Source of the DNA: Lacibacter cauensis
Lineage (GTDB): Bacteria > Bacteroidota > Bacteroidia > Chitinophagales > Chitinophagaceae
DNA: 64,000 nt
Assembly (NCBI RefSeq): GCF_007830055.1
Contig: NZ_VLLE01000006.1
Span: 1-64,000 of the forward strand
Reading direction: 5' to 3'
Shown: piece after piece, positions 47,727 through 56,812 of the stretch
How positions within the stretch are numbered: position 1 is the first letter of the stretch
Layout of the letters: every line of letters starts with the position of its first letter
The notes under the pieces: generated by a model
Told to the model about the DNA's origin: nothing
The model's input: the letters and a program-made list of their open reading frames with translations, nothing else
Databases searched by the model: none
Translations under genes and position numbers: made by a program

Positions 47727-47787
47727 GTTGTGGTTATTAGTTTAGTGCCAGAAGAAAATAAACTTTCGCATTAGCTTAATACTGCAA

Positions 47788-48119
47788 ATGGATTCAAAGC
47801 AAAAACAAGAAGCTAAATTCAAACTTGGCATTTGTATAAACAAAATCATCGCCAAAAACAAAACCAAGAACAACCCTAACCTGGTAACAAGTTTAAGGAA
47901 GTTAGCTGCCGCATGTGATGTAGAGTATTCAATCATACAGAAAATAACTTCTGGCAAAAAAGATCCGCAACACACCACTATTGTAGCAATAATCGAAGGC
48001 TTCACAAATTACCTCCTGCTGATTTCTTTTCTATTTATGATAACATCTCCGATGCTGAAGTAGCGGAAACATCAACACCTGCCAAAAAGGCAAAAAAAGC
48101 CAAACCGAAATCGAAGTAG
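47788..48119 (+). pseudogene. Second XRE-type HTH gene, frameshifted
   Basis: The first part (47788 to about 47997) encodes an HTH protein (RKLAAACDVEYSIIQKITSG, then TTIVAIIEG). In the original frame the next residues become hydrophobic nonsense and stop at 48063. Shifting by one base at 47998 continues as LHKLPPADFFSIYDNISDAE and ends in a Lys-rich tail (KKAKKAKPKSK) with TAG at 48117-48119, which is the expected end of this HTH family (compare NPADLLPP in its neighbour). One missing G in the GG at 47998-47999 repairs the frame, so a sequencing undercall is possible. Confidence 0.7.
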
Positions 48120-48198
48120 TTCAAACAGCTTCTCTCTTTTTCGAAATTTCCGGTATTTTGCATTATACTCAATTTCTCAATAATACAACTACTTTCCT

Positions 48199-48444
48199 AT
48201 GACACTTTATCAATTCAATAATCTAGATGAAATGGAACAACTGGAAGCTATTTGGGATAATGGTGTGCAGGTTGCCGAAAGGGAAGACGATGTTAACCGC
48301 TATAAGCTTTACCAGATTGATGCATTTTATGTAGAAGAAGAATGGCACAAGGAGTATAAAGTGCGGCGGGCTTTTAGGAGCTTTGCCAGCACCAATGCAG
48401 AAATGTTAGAACCTTATTTAGATAAGATTAATCTTGGGTTCTAA
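48199..48444 (+). CDS. 81-residue protein, paralogue of the one at 62234
   Basis: A small acidic soluble protein with no domain I recognise. It shares a clear pattern with the 85-residue protein at 62234: an AxRED segment, RYxLY, FYVxExWHKE, F.S....ML.PYL..I, roughly 40 to 45 percent identical by eye. The gene converges with the metallopeptidase gene at the end of the RM operon (42 bases). The paired positions suggest duplication of a defence-associated accessory gene. Confidence 0.65.
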   Translation: MTLYQFNNLDEMEQLEAIWDNGVQVAEREDDVNRYKLYQIDAFYVEEEWHKEYKVRRAFRSFASTNAEMLEPYLDKINLGF

Positions 48445-48486
48445 AAACAATGCCAACTAAGTATTTTTGTAATAATATTGAAGCCC

Positions 48487-49182
48487 TTAAGCCAACATCT
48501 TTTCCAGCTTTTCTTTCCATTTCTCCCAATCCTTCATCTCTTTCGTTTGTAAATCAATAAACCGTTGTGTATGGTCATGGTGTATTAAATGGCAAAGCTC
48601 ATGGATGATAACATACTCAATGCAGCCTTTGGGAGCTTTAATCAATTCGGGGTTAAGTATGATCTTTCCCTTTGGGGTGCAACTTCCCCAGCGGGTAGGC
48701 ATATCTCTTAACTGAATGGACGTTGGTGCAACTTTGTATTTTTTGAAACGCTCAATCAAAGGACGGGCGATTAAATCAAACTTCACTTTGGAATTTTCCA
48801 AATACCATTCCTTCATCAACTTTTTTACTCTTGCTTTGTCAAGGGTTGTAACCTCAATGAATTTCCCTTTTAGCTTTACAGATTCAACACCTCCGTTTAC
48901 TTGCTTCAAACGATATTGCCTTCCCATGTATAGGTGGGTTTCTCCACTTACAAATTTTCGCACTGGGGTTTTAGGCTGGAATGACAGGAAGAAACTTAGT
49001 TGTTTGATAACCCACGGTGCTTTTTTTGACAGCTTTTCCTTCACCTTCTCAACCGGAGTATCAACCGGAGCTTTTACCACAACTTCCATTTCAGGGGTCA
49101 CAGTAATGCCAAGCGACTTTCTGTTTGAATAAGCGAGTGTAAAATCAATGCGCTTTGAGCCAAATTGAATATGTGAGGTCAT
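48487..49182 (-). CDS. SprT/YgjP-like zinc metallopeptidase (DUF45)
   Basis: A 231-residue metallopeptidase. The zinc motif is HELCH (194-198) with a further His pair at 201-202, preceded by the family segment LRDMPTRWGSCTPKGKIILN. This YgjP-like family is often encoded with type I restriction systems, and here its ATG overlaps the hsdR stop codon by one base (TAATG). It is the last gene of the ten-gene operon. Its role may be to process or clear a restriction component; this is inferred from context only. Confidence 0.9.
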   Translation of the reverse strand: MTSHIQFGSKRIDFTLAYSNRKSLGITVTPEMEVVVKAPVDTPVEKVKEKLSKKAPWVIKQLSFFLSFQPKTPVRKFVSGETHLYMGRQYRLKQVNGGVESVKLKGKFIEVTTLDKARVKKLMKEWYLENSKVKFDLIARPLIERFKKYKVAPTSIQLRDMPTRWGSCTPKGKIILNPELIKAPKGCIEYVIIHELCHLIHHDHTQRFIDLQTKEMKDWEKWKEKLEKMLA

Positions 49183-52100
49183 TACTTATAACGGAGTTTG
49201 GCAACATCAATACATCTACCTGCAATAGTATCCATTTCACCGAACGACAAATCAATGTTGTACTTGTCTCTAACTTCATCAATGAGGTAATCACCAATAT
49301 CAATAAGAAGCTTGCCCGTTATATTTGTCTTATCCTGCCAATCTACAACAGGCTTTCCTTTTTCTAAGACAGCCTTCTGAATCATTTCATCAATTTGTAA
49401 AGCGGCCTGTGTAGAAATTTCCCGTTTGATAATGTCATCCTGTAACTTATCGTCCAAAGCTTCCAGTGTTAAACCATAGAAAGCTTTCGCAACATCTTTA
49501 TCATGTAGTACCTCCGGTATTTCACTATCTGTATGCGCCAGTACATTATTCATGATCTCTTCAACCTTACTCAAGAACTGAGCTTCACTTAATCGCTTTG
49601 CCTCATAGTCTGCTATTGTTTCTTTCAGCATTTGAGAAAACTTTTTATAGAAGGCTGGGTCTTCGTCCATCTTTTCGGTAATATGCTTTGCAGTTCTGCT
49701 TGCAATTTTATCTGCTTTCGCAGCTTTACCTGTTGTGTTTTCTACTTCCTGTTGAAATTTTTCTTTATCAAAGATGTTCACTAACTCAGTAATCACTTCA
49801 ATTTTTTCTGTTGTAATATGGGTGTCAATCAACTTCTGAATCTGTCCTTCGTATTGTTTATAATTCACTTCATCGCTGTACCGTTCAATTACAGCAACAC
49901 GAAGCTTCATAAACGTTGATAAGTCTTCTTTATATCTGTTGATGAGTGATTCATCAACATTACGATGGAACTGAATTGAGGAAAGCGAAAGTTTTAAGCT
50001 TTTAGCAAAGGAAGCAAGCTTATCATAAAAGACAACTCTTATTGCTTTATCCTTCAATAACAATTGATATGCCTCAGCATCCCGTTTGTTTTTTATGGTT
50101 TTAAAAATATCCCAAAGCTCTGAGTGCTTCTGCGGCAGTTTTTTTACCTCTTCCGTAATATTGATTAAAGTCCCAGCTAAGTCTTCGCTATCAAATTCTT
50201 CAAATGAAGAATACATTTTTAAAGCACTGTCAAGCTCTTCAATCACTCCGTAGTAATCAATAATGTACCCAAACTCTTTATCAGGATAAATCCGGTTTAC
50301 CCTCGCTATTGCCTGTAAGAGTTTATGACCTTGCAGGTTTCTTGTGAGGTACAATACAGTATTCTTTGGCTCATCAAACCCAGTTAATAATTTATCAACT
50401 ACAATAATTATTTCAGGGTCTTTTTGATTTTTAAACCGACTGATGAGATTTCGTTCATATGTTTTAGGATTGCCATGCTCTTCCATCATCTTACTCCAAA
50501 ACCTATTTTCCCTTTCTGATGATTTGGCATAAGCACTATCTTCACCCTCCCTGTCATCCAATGGCGAAATCAAAACTTCACTTGATACTATGCCTATTTC
50601 ATCCAAAAACTCTTTGTAACGAATTGCGTTTACCTTTTTATCGCAAACCAATTGTGCTTTAAATGGAGTTCCTTTCCAGTTATTTCTAAAATGCAGACTA
50701 ATATCCCAGGCAATTGCATATATCTTTTGTTCTGCACCGTTTAACTGGTCGGCTCTTGTGAACTTATTTTTTAAATCGGCCTTTTGATAATCTGTTAAAG
50801 GTTCAGATACCATTTCAAAGAAGGTATCAATAGGGCTTTCATTTACCTGTTGTTTGGCAATTCTTCCTTCATATAAAAGAGGCACAACAGCTTTATCTGT
50901 TACAGCTTCATCAACAGTGTAAGAATCAATGATACCCCCAAACTTTTCTGCGGTGCTTTTATGCTTATGAAAAAGTGGAGTTCCGGTAAAAGCAATCAAA
51001 CAGGCATTGGGTAAAGTTTTCTGCATGTCAATATTAAAAATTCCATGCTGCGTTCTGTGTCCTTCATCAACCAATACAAAAATATCGTAACTGTCAAGCG
51101 GCTGGTCAATTTTCTTAATTGCAGCAACAAACTTGTTGATAATGGTTGTCACAATAGCATCGCTTTTGCTTTCCAATAAATCAACCAACCGTTGGCCTGT
51201 TGTTGCATTTTCTACAAACTTGCCGCATTTCCGGAAAGTATTGGTGATCTGACTATCTAAATCTGTGCGGTCTGTTACCAATACAATTTTGGGGTTTTTA
51301 ATGGTTGGTTCCATTGCAATTGCCTGTGCCAGCATCACCATTGTTAACGACTTACCACTTCCCTGTGTATGCCAAACAACACCACCTTTTCTTTTCCCGT
51401 TCTCTATTTGACGAATACGGTTCATTGATTTTTTGATAGCAAAATACTGTTGATACCTTGCTACTTTCTTTTCTCCATCATCAAACAACGTAAAATTGAA
51501 AGCCATTTCCATTAAACGAGAAGGGCTGCATAAGCTTAACAAATATTCATCCTGTACAGTTGGCAAAATTTCCTCTTGCTCCATCGCATCAAAATACTCT
51601 TGCACATACTTAAAGCGGTCGGAAAACAACTTTTCCTTGTGTGATGCTTCAAGCAGTTTGTTTTTGAGTTCAAGTAACTTTCTGCAATATGCATTTTCCT
51701 CATCAGCGTTCACAAATTTCTCCTGCCATTTTGCCCAAAATTTTTCGGGAGTTGCATTTGTTCCATATAAGCCATAATCTTTGGCAATACTTAATAAGAG
51801 CTGGCTGTACACATACAAACTCCGTATACCATCTTCCTGCTGGCTACGCAATTGCTGACTGATTGCCTGACTAAGCGGCTCTTTCATATCAGGCCGCTTA
51901 CACTCAATAATGCAAAGCGGAATACCATTTACAAACAAAACAATATCCGGCCTGTAATGCTCTTTACTCGTGCTACGCATTACACTGTACTCTTCTGTTA
52001 CATGAAACAGGTTGTTAGATATGTTTTTCCAGTCAACGTATTGAAGGGTAAAGCTCTTTTTATCACCATCAATCGATTGTTCTAAAGGCTTTCCTAATGT

Positions 52101-52406
52101 AAGGAGATTGTAAGCCGATTCACAAGCCGACATATACCCTTCGTTCATTGGTAAATCTTTCAAAGCAAGAATACCTCGTTCAATATTTTCGTCAGTAAAA
52201 ATGCTGGTTTTAGTAGCACTGATTTTAATGCTGTTGATTTCTTTCAACTGCTTGCGCAAAATATCTTCAAGTATTACATTGCTTGATTTATTGCCACGTA
52301 GCCTGTCTGCCTCCGCAGGTGTTATGTAAGTATATCCTAACTTTTGCAACATTTGCAAAGCTGGTATCTGACTTATATGATCTTCTTTAAAGCTTGGTGT
52401 GTCCAT
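49182..52406 (-). CDS. hsdR: Type I restriction endonuclease HsdR
   Basis: A 1074-residue motor-nuclease subunit. The N-terminal nuclease domain shows the PD-(D/E)XK residues RPDIVLF (Asp 154) and IIECKRP (Glu 168, Lys 170). The helicase part has Walker A HTQGSGKS (346-353), the DEGH box, FTGTPLF and later motifs (LLTGFDEPK, QAIARVNR). Length and motif order are those of a complete HsdR, which translocates DNA and cuts unmodified targets. Its ATG overlaps the GGDEF gene stop by one base. The other subunits (M and S) lie upstream, separated by CBASS-type genes. Confidence 0.95.
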   Translation of the reverse strand: MDTPSFKEDHISQIPALQMLQKLGYTYITPAEADRLRGNKSSNVILEDILRKQLKEINSIKISATKTSIFTDENIERGILALKDLPMNEGYMSACESAYNLLTLGKPLEQSIDGDKKSFTLQYVDWKNISNNLFHVTEEYSVMRSTSKEHYRPDIVLFVNGIPLCIIECKRPDMKEPLSQAISQQLRSQQEDGIRSLYVYSQLLLSIAKDYGLYGTNATPEKFWAKWQEKFVNADEENAYCRKLLELKNKLLEASHKEKLFSDRFKYVQEYFDAMEQEEILPTVQDEYLLSLCSPSRLMEMAFNFTLFDDGEKKVARYQQYFAIKKSMNRIRQIENGKRKGGVVWHTQGSGKSLTMVMLAQAIAMEPTIKNPKIVLVTDRTDLDSQITNTFRKCGKFVENATTGQRLVDLLESKSDAIVTTIINKFVAAIKKIDQPLDSYDIFVLVDEGHRTQHGIFNIDMQKTLPNACLIAFTGTPLFHKHKSTAEKFGGIIDSYTVDEAVTDKAVVPLLYEGRIAKQQVNESPIDTFFEMVSEPLTDYQKADLKNKFTRADQLNGAEQKIYAIAWDISLHFRNNWKGTPFKAQLVCDKKVNAIRYKEFLDEIGIVSSEVLISPLDDREGEDSAYAKSSERENRFWSKMMEEHGNPKTYERNLISRFKNQKDPEIIIVVDKLLTGFDEPKNTVLYLTRNLQGHKLLQAIARVNRIYPDKEFGYIIDYYGVIEELDSALKMYSSFEEFDSEDLAGTLINITEEVKKLPQKHSELWDIFKTIKNKRDAEAYQLLLKDKAIRVVFYDKLASFAKSLKLSLSSIQFHRNVDESLINRYKEDLSTFMKLRVAVIERYSDEVNYKQYEGQIQKLIDTHITTEKIEVITELVNIFDKEKFQQEVENTTGKAAKADKIASRTAKHITEKMDEDPAFYKKFSQMLKETIADYEAKRLSEAQFLSKVEEIMNNVLAHTDSEIPEVLHDKDVAKAFYGLTLEALDDKLQDDIIKREISTQAALQIDEMIQKAVLEKGKPVVDWQDKTNITGKLLIDIGDYLIDEVRDKYNIDLSFGEMDTIAGRCIDVAKLRYK

Positions 52407-53167
52407 TACACTATTGGTTTTGTACAGTTCTTTCCTTCTGCTTTTTTAGCTACGTTGAGAGCTTCAATAACCCTGTCTGTAAAAGATTTTAAGTCATCCT
52501 CTTTTTTGTATGCTGTTACTCCGCATGAAACAGTTAATTGATGATTCGAGTCATCTACTGAAAAGACTGCCTTTTCAACTAACTTTCTTTTTCTTTCTGC
52601 TGCTTGTGTTGCTTGGCTCAAATTTGTATCACTGGCAACTACTAAAAATTCGTCCCCTCTATTAAAGTAGCGAAACGTTTCGTCAGTTGCTCTTTTATCA
52701 TTACCTAACATTTCCCCAACTTTTTTGAGAATCTGATCAGCAGTGCTAAAACCAAACTTGGTATTAAAGGCTTTAAAATCATCAATATCCAATATAATTA
52801 TCGACAATGATTCGTCTTTCCGCTTGTATTCTTCGATTTTTTGATCTAAAAAATCTTTCAACGCCTTATGATTTTTAAGACCAGTCAATTCGTCTGTATA
52901 GTTATCCATTTGAACTTTTACAAGCTTTCGTTTAAACACCAAACCAACTATTAATGCGGTAACAATAATGAACATCAATGAAGCTATTATTAACCAATAA
53001 ACGGATAAAAGATATTTAGTCGATAGCAAATCTTTTAAACCCGGAATCCAGTTTGTAGGAATCAACAATATCAAAAAAGACAACACCCATTTAAATAAAT
53101 CATAAACGCCATTAGATATTGCGTCTTCTTTAAACTTGCCTAAGAAATTGCCTTTTTGTTTTCCCAT
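52406..53167 (-). CDS. Membrane GGDEF-domain protein
   Basis: A 253-residue protein with two N-terminal TM helices (about 22-38 and 57-78) and a GGDEF domain (about 88-248). Visible GGDEF features are DELTGLKNHKAL, the metal-binding DIDDFKAFN and the active loop FNRGDEFLVV (170-174), where the first Gly is Arg. The G-D of the usual GDxxL segment is AD here. It could be a diguanylate cyclase or a nucleotide sensor. It lies 9 bases after the second nucleotidyltransferase and overlaps hsdR by one base, so it is co-translated with the RM/CBASS operon. A GGDEF enzyme inside a restriction operon is unusual. Confidence 0.82.
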   Translation of the reverse strand: MGKQKGNFLGKFKEDAISNGVYDLFKWVLSFLILLIPTNWIPGLKDLLSTKYLLSVYWLIIASLMFIIVTALIVGLVFKRKLVKVQMDNYTDELTGLKNHKALKDFLDQKIEEYKRKDESLSIIILDIDDFKAFNTKFGFSTADQILKKVGEMLGNDKRATDETFRYFNRGDEFLVVASDTNLSQATQAAERKRKLVEKAVFSVDDSNHQLTVSCGVTAYKKEDDLKSFTDRVIEALNVAKKAEGKNCTKPIV

Positions 53168-53176
53168 GAGTTATGA

Positions 53177-54043
53177 TTAAATGATTGGAAATTTATCCCC
53201 AAATTGTTGCAACCAAATATTCGAAGCCTTTAATTGACTGTCCTGCTGCAATGCTTCTTCTGCATCCCTGATAAGTACGTTGAATGCCTCTTTGAAATTT
53301 GACTTCTGTGTGTAATCTAACTTTGCCAAAAAATCATCTCCTGGAGTAGCAGGATTTCTACTGATTGTTTCCCAGAAAAATGAGTTTCTGATTGCCTTTG
53401 CTGTTTCATAAAATGCAATGTCATCTCTTAGGTTTGCTTTATAGTAAGTGGCTACCCAAATGGAAAATGCAATGCCACTTGGCATTCTTTTATTTCTTTG
53501 TCCCGCCCACGCTTTGAAATATTTGACCAATCGAAGCAATTGCCCTCCTTTGTCTTTTTCCTTGCGTTGTTTTTCAAACCAATCACATAGCTCCTTTGGA
53601 TCGCTTTCTTGCCATTTTGTTTTTGTAGCAAGAAAGGGATGTTTATCATATAAGGTTTTGTAATATACTGGCAAGTCTATATCAAAATCTCCTTTGTAAA
53701 TTACCCTAATGCATTTATCTCTGTGTTCAATGCCTGAAACTGTTTGATCTTTCACAGCATCAGCTACATATTTTTGTAAAGTAATTGGTTCAACAGATGG
53801 CTTGGTAAGAAAGTACACACCTAAGTCTACATCATAGCTGCCATCTTTTTTGACTACCATCGTTTTCATTTTATAAGAACCTTGTATGTAGAACTTGGGT
53901 ACAGGCAAAGTCGTTTTGGTTTTGAAATACTCTATAATTCTTCTTTGTAATGCCTGACGAGATGCAATTAGTTTATTCTTCCTCGGAAGTGTAAGAGAAA
54001 TTGCTTGTTCAAATTTCAGAAATTGATTGTGGGTATTTGCCAT
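53177..54043 (-). CDS. CD-NTase-like nucleotidyltransferase 2 (CBASS)
   Basis: A 288-residue nucleotidyltransferase of the OAS/cGAS fold. The donor motif GS is at 55-56 (FYIQGSYKMKTMV), and the metal aspartates are YDVDLGVYF (Asp 71, Asp 73) and a third in DFDIDLPVYY (Asp 121 or 123). This pattern is that of CBASS enzymes that make cyclic nucleotides after infection. I start at the ATG at 54043; an ATG at 54136 would add a hydrophobic segment (LLRVLGVAVGGLILKKLF) and overlap the patatin gene by 68 bases. It follows the patatin gene directly, resembling the capV-dncV arrangement. Confidence 0.78.
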   Translation of the reverse strand: MANTHNQFLKFEQAISLTLPRKNKLIASRQALQRRIIEYFKTKTTLPVPKFYIQGSYKMKTMVVKKDGSYDVDLGVYFLTKPSVEPITLQKYVADAVKDQTVSGIEHRDKCIRVIYKGDFDIDLPVYYKTLYDKHPFLATKTKWQESDPKELCDWFEKQRKEKDKGGQLLRLVKYFKAWAGQRNKRMPSGIAFSIWVATYYKANLRDDIAFYETAKAIRNSFFWETISRNPATPGDDFLAKLDYTQKSNFKEAFNVLIRDAEEALQQDSQLKASNIWLQQFGDKFPII

Positions 54044-54068
54044 ATCATTATATTTTATTTCCTCATCG

Positions 54069-55142
54069 CTAAACAGTTTTTTGAGTATCAGCCCACCGAC
54101 TGCCACTCCCAAAACTCTTAATAATATTGGTAGCATTATTTTGAAATTCTATTGTTGCTTTTTCTGCAAGCTTTTTAAGTTTATCCTTATCGGTTTCATC
54201 CATTTCAATTAAACAACTTTCATCTAATTGAGTATCTATACGAATGTATCCGAAGTTATCTGGTTCTCTTCTGTCAATACCATTTTTTAAAATGCTGATT
54301 AAGTTTTGAACTTGTTGGGTTTGTCCCTGCATAAATACATCAATCAACCTTTTCTTACCATCTTCAAGCATCCAATATTTAATGCCATACTTGACACGAT
54401 GCTTTTTCTTCTTATCTAAACCGGCATCACAAAATCGTTGATGCCCAGTTCCGATAGATAGTACCGATATGTCCTTTAACTCAAGATTGAAAGCCTTTTT
54501 GGCTTCAATGATTCCATTTAGTGTTGGGTTATTAGCAAATACACCTCCATCCACTTTGTTTTGAAATGGCTTTTCAAGTCCGTTTAAATCAATGTAAGAA
54601 CTGGAATAAGGATCAAAGTAAGTTGGAGCTGCAGACGTTGCCAGCGCTGCTTGATAGGCGGGAATATGATAATCCCTAACAAAAGATTCATGGTATTTAC
54701 TTTTTAAAACCGAAGGTCTGCCTTCCATTAAATCGTAAATAGGAATTGCCACATGTGTTTTACAATGCTTTAACCTTGGGTCTTCTCCATCTTCTCCGTT
54801 GTGGTATGCTTTATATTTTTCTTTTACCAATTTTTCTAATTCGTCACGTGTATGTGCAGCATATTTGAAGCGCTTTAGAAAGCCTTTTTTCTTTCCAAAA
54901 ATAGTTTGTGCATTGTTCAAGTAGAGTTCGTAAATTTCTTTTGCAGGAATACCTAATGCCAATGCAATAGCCATAATGCCTCCGGTAGATGTACCGCAGA
55001 TCAAATCAAAGTTTTGAAAAACTTGCCATTTCTCAACTCCTTTGGCTTTAAGTTCTGATTCATAATTGGCTAAAAGCATAGCAGGGAATACACCTCTTAT
55101 ACCCCCTCCGTCAATAGACAATATTTTAAAAGATTCTGACAT
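54069..55142 (-). CDS. Patatin-like phospholipase (CapV-type CBASS effector)
   Basis: A 357-residue phospholipase with the oxyanion motif DGGGIRG (11-17), the catalytic GTSTGG (Ser 52) and the DGG dyad (Asp 198, in KVDGGVFANN). Size and motifs match CapV, the CBASS effector that is activated by a cyclic nucleotide and degrades the inner membrane. It lies one base after the full-length hsdS gene and is followed by a nucleotidyltransferase gene, so it is a likely effector of that enzyme or of the one at 56802. The cyclic-nucleotide specificity cannot be read from sequence. Confidence 0.85.
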   Translation of the reverse strand: MSESFKILSIDGGGIRGVFPAMLLANYESELKAKGVEKWQVFQNFDLICGTSTGGIMAIALALGIPAKEIYELYLNNAQTIFGKKKGFLKRFKYAAHTRDELEKLVKEKYKAYHNGEDGEDPRLKHCKTHVAIPIYDLMEGRPSVLKSKYHESFVRDYHIPAYQAALATSAAPTYFDPYSSSYIDLNGLEKPFQNKVDGGVFANNPTLNGIIEAKKAFNLELKDISVLSIGTGHQRFCDAGLDKKKKHRVKYGIKYWMLEDGKKRLIDVFMQGQTQQVQNLISILKNGIDRREPDNFGYIRIDTQLDESCLIEMDETDKDKLKKLAEKATIEFQNNATNIIKSFGSGSRWADTQKTV

Positions 55143-55143
55143 A

Positions 55144-56352
55144 TTACTTAATTCTTGTTTTACCAGTTAATAATTGTTGCATCAACCCTTTCTTCTTTTG
55201 TCTCAGCTTCTCAACCTTAGACTTCAAAAGTGATATTTCTTTATCTGCCATTAGCAAAATTTTGGCAATGGCGGCTTGTTCTTCAAGCGATGGTAGATGG
55301 ATTTTAATAATGGAAAAAGCATCCCAACGTAGTCCCCCCCTGCGATCAATCGATCCCTCCATTCTGTTTTGATATTGATAAACCAATGGGTGAGATTTCA
55401 ACAGTCTATAAAAGAAATGGTCATTAACAGATTTGTCAGTTTTAAAAACAGTGTACATTGGGCTTATCAAAGCCTCATCGTAGGATTCCTGATAACCAAT
55501 ACTTCCTTCTTCAATATGGTTTGTAGCGTAAGCAAAATGATTTTTAGGTACAATCTTGTAAGGACTAACATCATCCGCAAAAATCCTTCTGCCAAAGTAT
55601 TCAAGCGAAGGAACAAGTCCGCTATATTTCGTGCAAGACAACACTGTTAATTGTTTATCAGTTTTATTTCTAATACTGACTTCGTTTGCTATATCACGAA
55701 TGTGTACTTCCTTCCACTCTTCTGCAAAACCTTCAATGCGTTTTTTCCCCGTCAGCAATTGCTTTATGAGCCATTTTTTGCGGAGCTCTTTTTGAACGAT
55801 GAGCAGCTCAACAATCTTTATATTAAGATCACATGAACCCAAAATGGCTGCAATAGCTTTTTGCTCAAATATTGGGGGAAGTGGAATTGGGATGTTCTCA
55901 AGCGAGTTTTTGGTTAGCTTATATCTTCCAGCTCCTTGTCTTGTTAGATATGGAGTTAATTCCTTATGATTGAAATAATAAAAAAACCATTCGGTGATAT
56001 TCTTAGAGCCTTTGATTACATGAGCATGATTATTTACATTAAACTTTCCCTCAACAAGAAGAGTCATGGGCAACTCTTTCCATTTTAAAAAATGATCGCC
56101 ATCTTCACCAATCAAGACGTATTTCCCATCTAACCTATATTCATTAATATAGTCCTGAACCTTAGTTGGTCCATAGTATGGATATATGCCTTTTATTTTC
56201 TTGCGTTCCTCTTCGCTTATGGGAAACCTTAAGTTGTTGCATATCTCAAACGCTACTCCAACAGTGCTAATTTCCCAATCAGCCGGAATCAAAAGATTAT
56301 AAAAAGTCTTTTTATCTTCTTCAACTTTGTTTTTTCCTGCTGCTTGCTTCAT
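55144..56352 (-). CDS. hsdS: Type I restriction specificity subunit HsdS (full length)
   Basis: A 402-residue specificity subunit with two target-recognition domains, each followed by a conserved helix. The first ends in IPIPLPPIFEQKAIAAILG and the second in IHLPSLEEQAAIAKILLMAD; both helices carry the LxxQKAI/EEQAAIA pattern. The C-terminus ends KGLMQQLLTGKTRIK, and a similar QLLTGKKRIEG sits between the two domains. It gives DNA sequence specificity to HsdM and HsdR. It overlaps the E2-like gene by 32 bases and sits between CBASS genes rather than beside hsdM. Confidence 0.93.
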   Translation of the reverse strand: MKQAAGKNKVEEDKKTFYNLLIPADWEISTVGVAFEICNNLRFPISEEERKKIKGIYPYYGPTKVQDYINEYRLDGKYVLIGEDGDHFLKWKELPMTLLVEGKFNVNNHAHVIKGSKNITEWFFYYFNHKELTPYLTRQGAGRYKLTKNSLENIPIPLPPIFEQKAIAAILGSCDLNIKIVELLIVQKELRKKWLIKQLLTGKKRIEGFAEEWKEVHIRDIANEVSIRNKTDKQLTVLSCTKYSGLVPSLEYFGRRIFADDVSPYKIVPKNHFAYATNHIEEGSIGYQESYDEALISPMYTVFKTDKSVNDHFFYRLLKSHPLVYQYQNRMEGSIDRRGGLRWDAFSIIKIHLPSLEEQAAIAKILLMADKEISLLKSKVEKLRQKKKGLMQQLLTGKTRIK

Positions 56353-56812
56353 CTATTGTTTCTTTTTGTTTGTCAGCTTGTTTTTCAACTCCGGTTTCGT
56401 TGTGTATACCGCCACCTTGCCATGTGCCAGTACAAAGCCATATTTCATAGTGACAGAGCCATTCACATGCCCAAGGCACAACGGTGTCTGCTACGAGCAT
56501 ATTGCTGTTCCATTCTTTTGCTTTTCTATAGTAGAGGCAGAGCCATTGCTTCTCAGTATCATAAACATGAGGAAGTGTTGATTCTCCCGGAAATAGAATA
56601 AGCTTCGGAGCAACCACATAAACGTTCGGATTTTCACCCCTTACATAATGAAGTTTGACCTCATAAATACTACTCAACGGTGTTGGGGTTATGCTACTTT
56701 CCCACGTTAATTCATTTTGCGAAAAACGAATAGTAGAACTGGGAAAAACAGATCGAAGCCTTCCCGCTTGTACACCCATATTTAAACTGTGGTGTTTTAA
56801 CTTACTTGCCAT
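56321..56812 (-). CDS. E2-like protein of short type II CBASS
   Basis: A 163-residue protein resembling the stand-alone E2-like (Cap2-short) proteins of type II CBASS, which attach the nucleotidyltransferase C-terminus to a target. Visible features are a beta-strand region, the presumed catalytic Cys in QWLCLYYRK (Cys 92), then LVADTVVPWACEWL and the tail motif TGTWQGGGIH. No E1 or protease domain is present, as in the short form. It overlaps the stop of the preceding nucleotidyltransferase by 11 bases, so the two are translationally coupled. I judge the family by motif order, with moderate certainty. Confidence 0.65.
   Translation of the reverse strand: MASKLKHHSLNMGVQAGRLRSVFPSSTIRFSQNELTWESSITPTPLSSIYEVKLHYVRGENPNVYVVAPKLILFPGESTLPHVYDTEKQWLCLYYRKAKEWNSNMLVADTVVPWACEWLCHYEIWLCTGTWQGGGIHNETGVEKQADKQKETIDEASSRKKQS

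Noticed and set aside
52406-53167. Minimal CRISPR polymerase (Panoptes-like) instead of a GGDEF enzyme
   Set aside because: The DELTGLKN and DIDDFKAFN segments are those of standard GGDEF domains, and no partner CRISPR-type effector is encoded.
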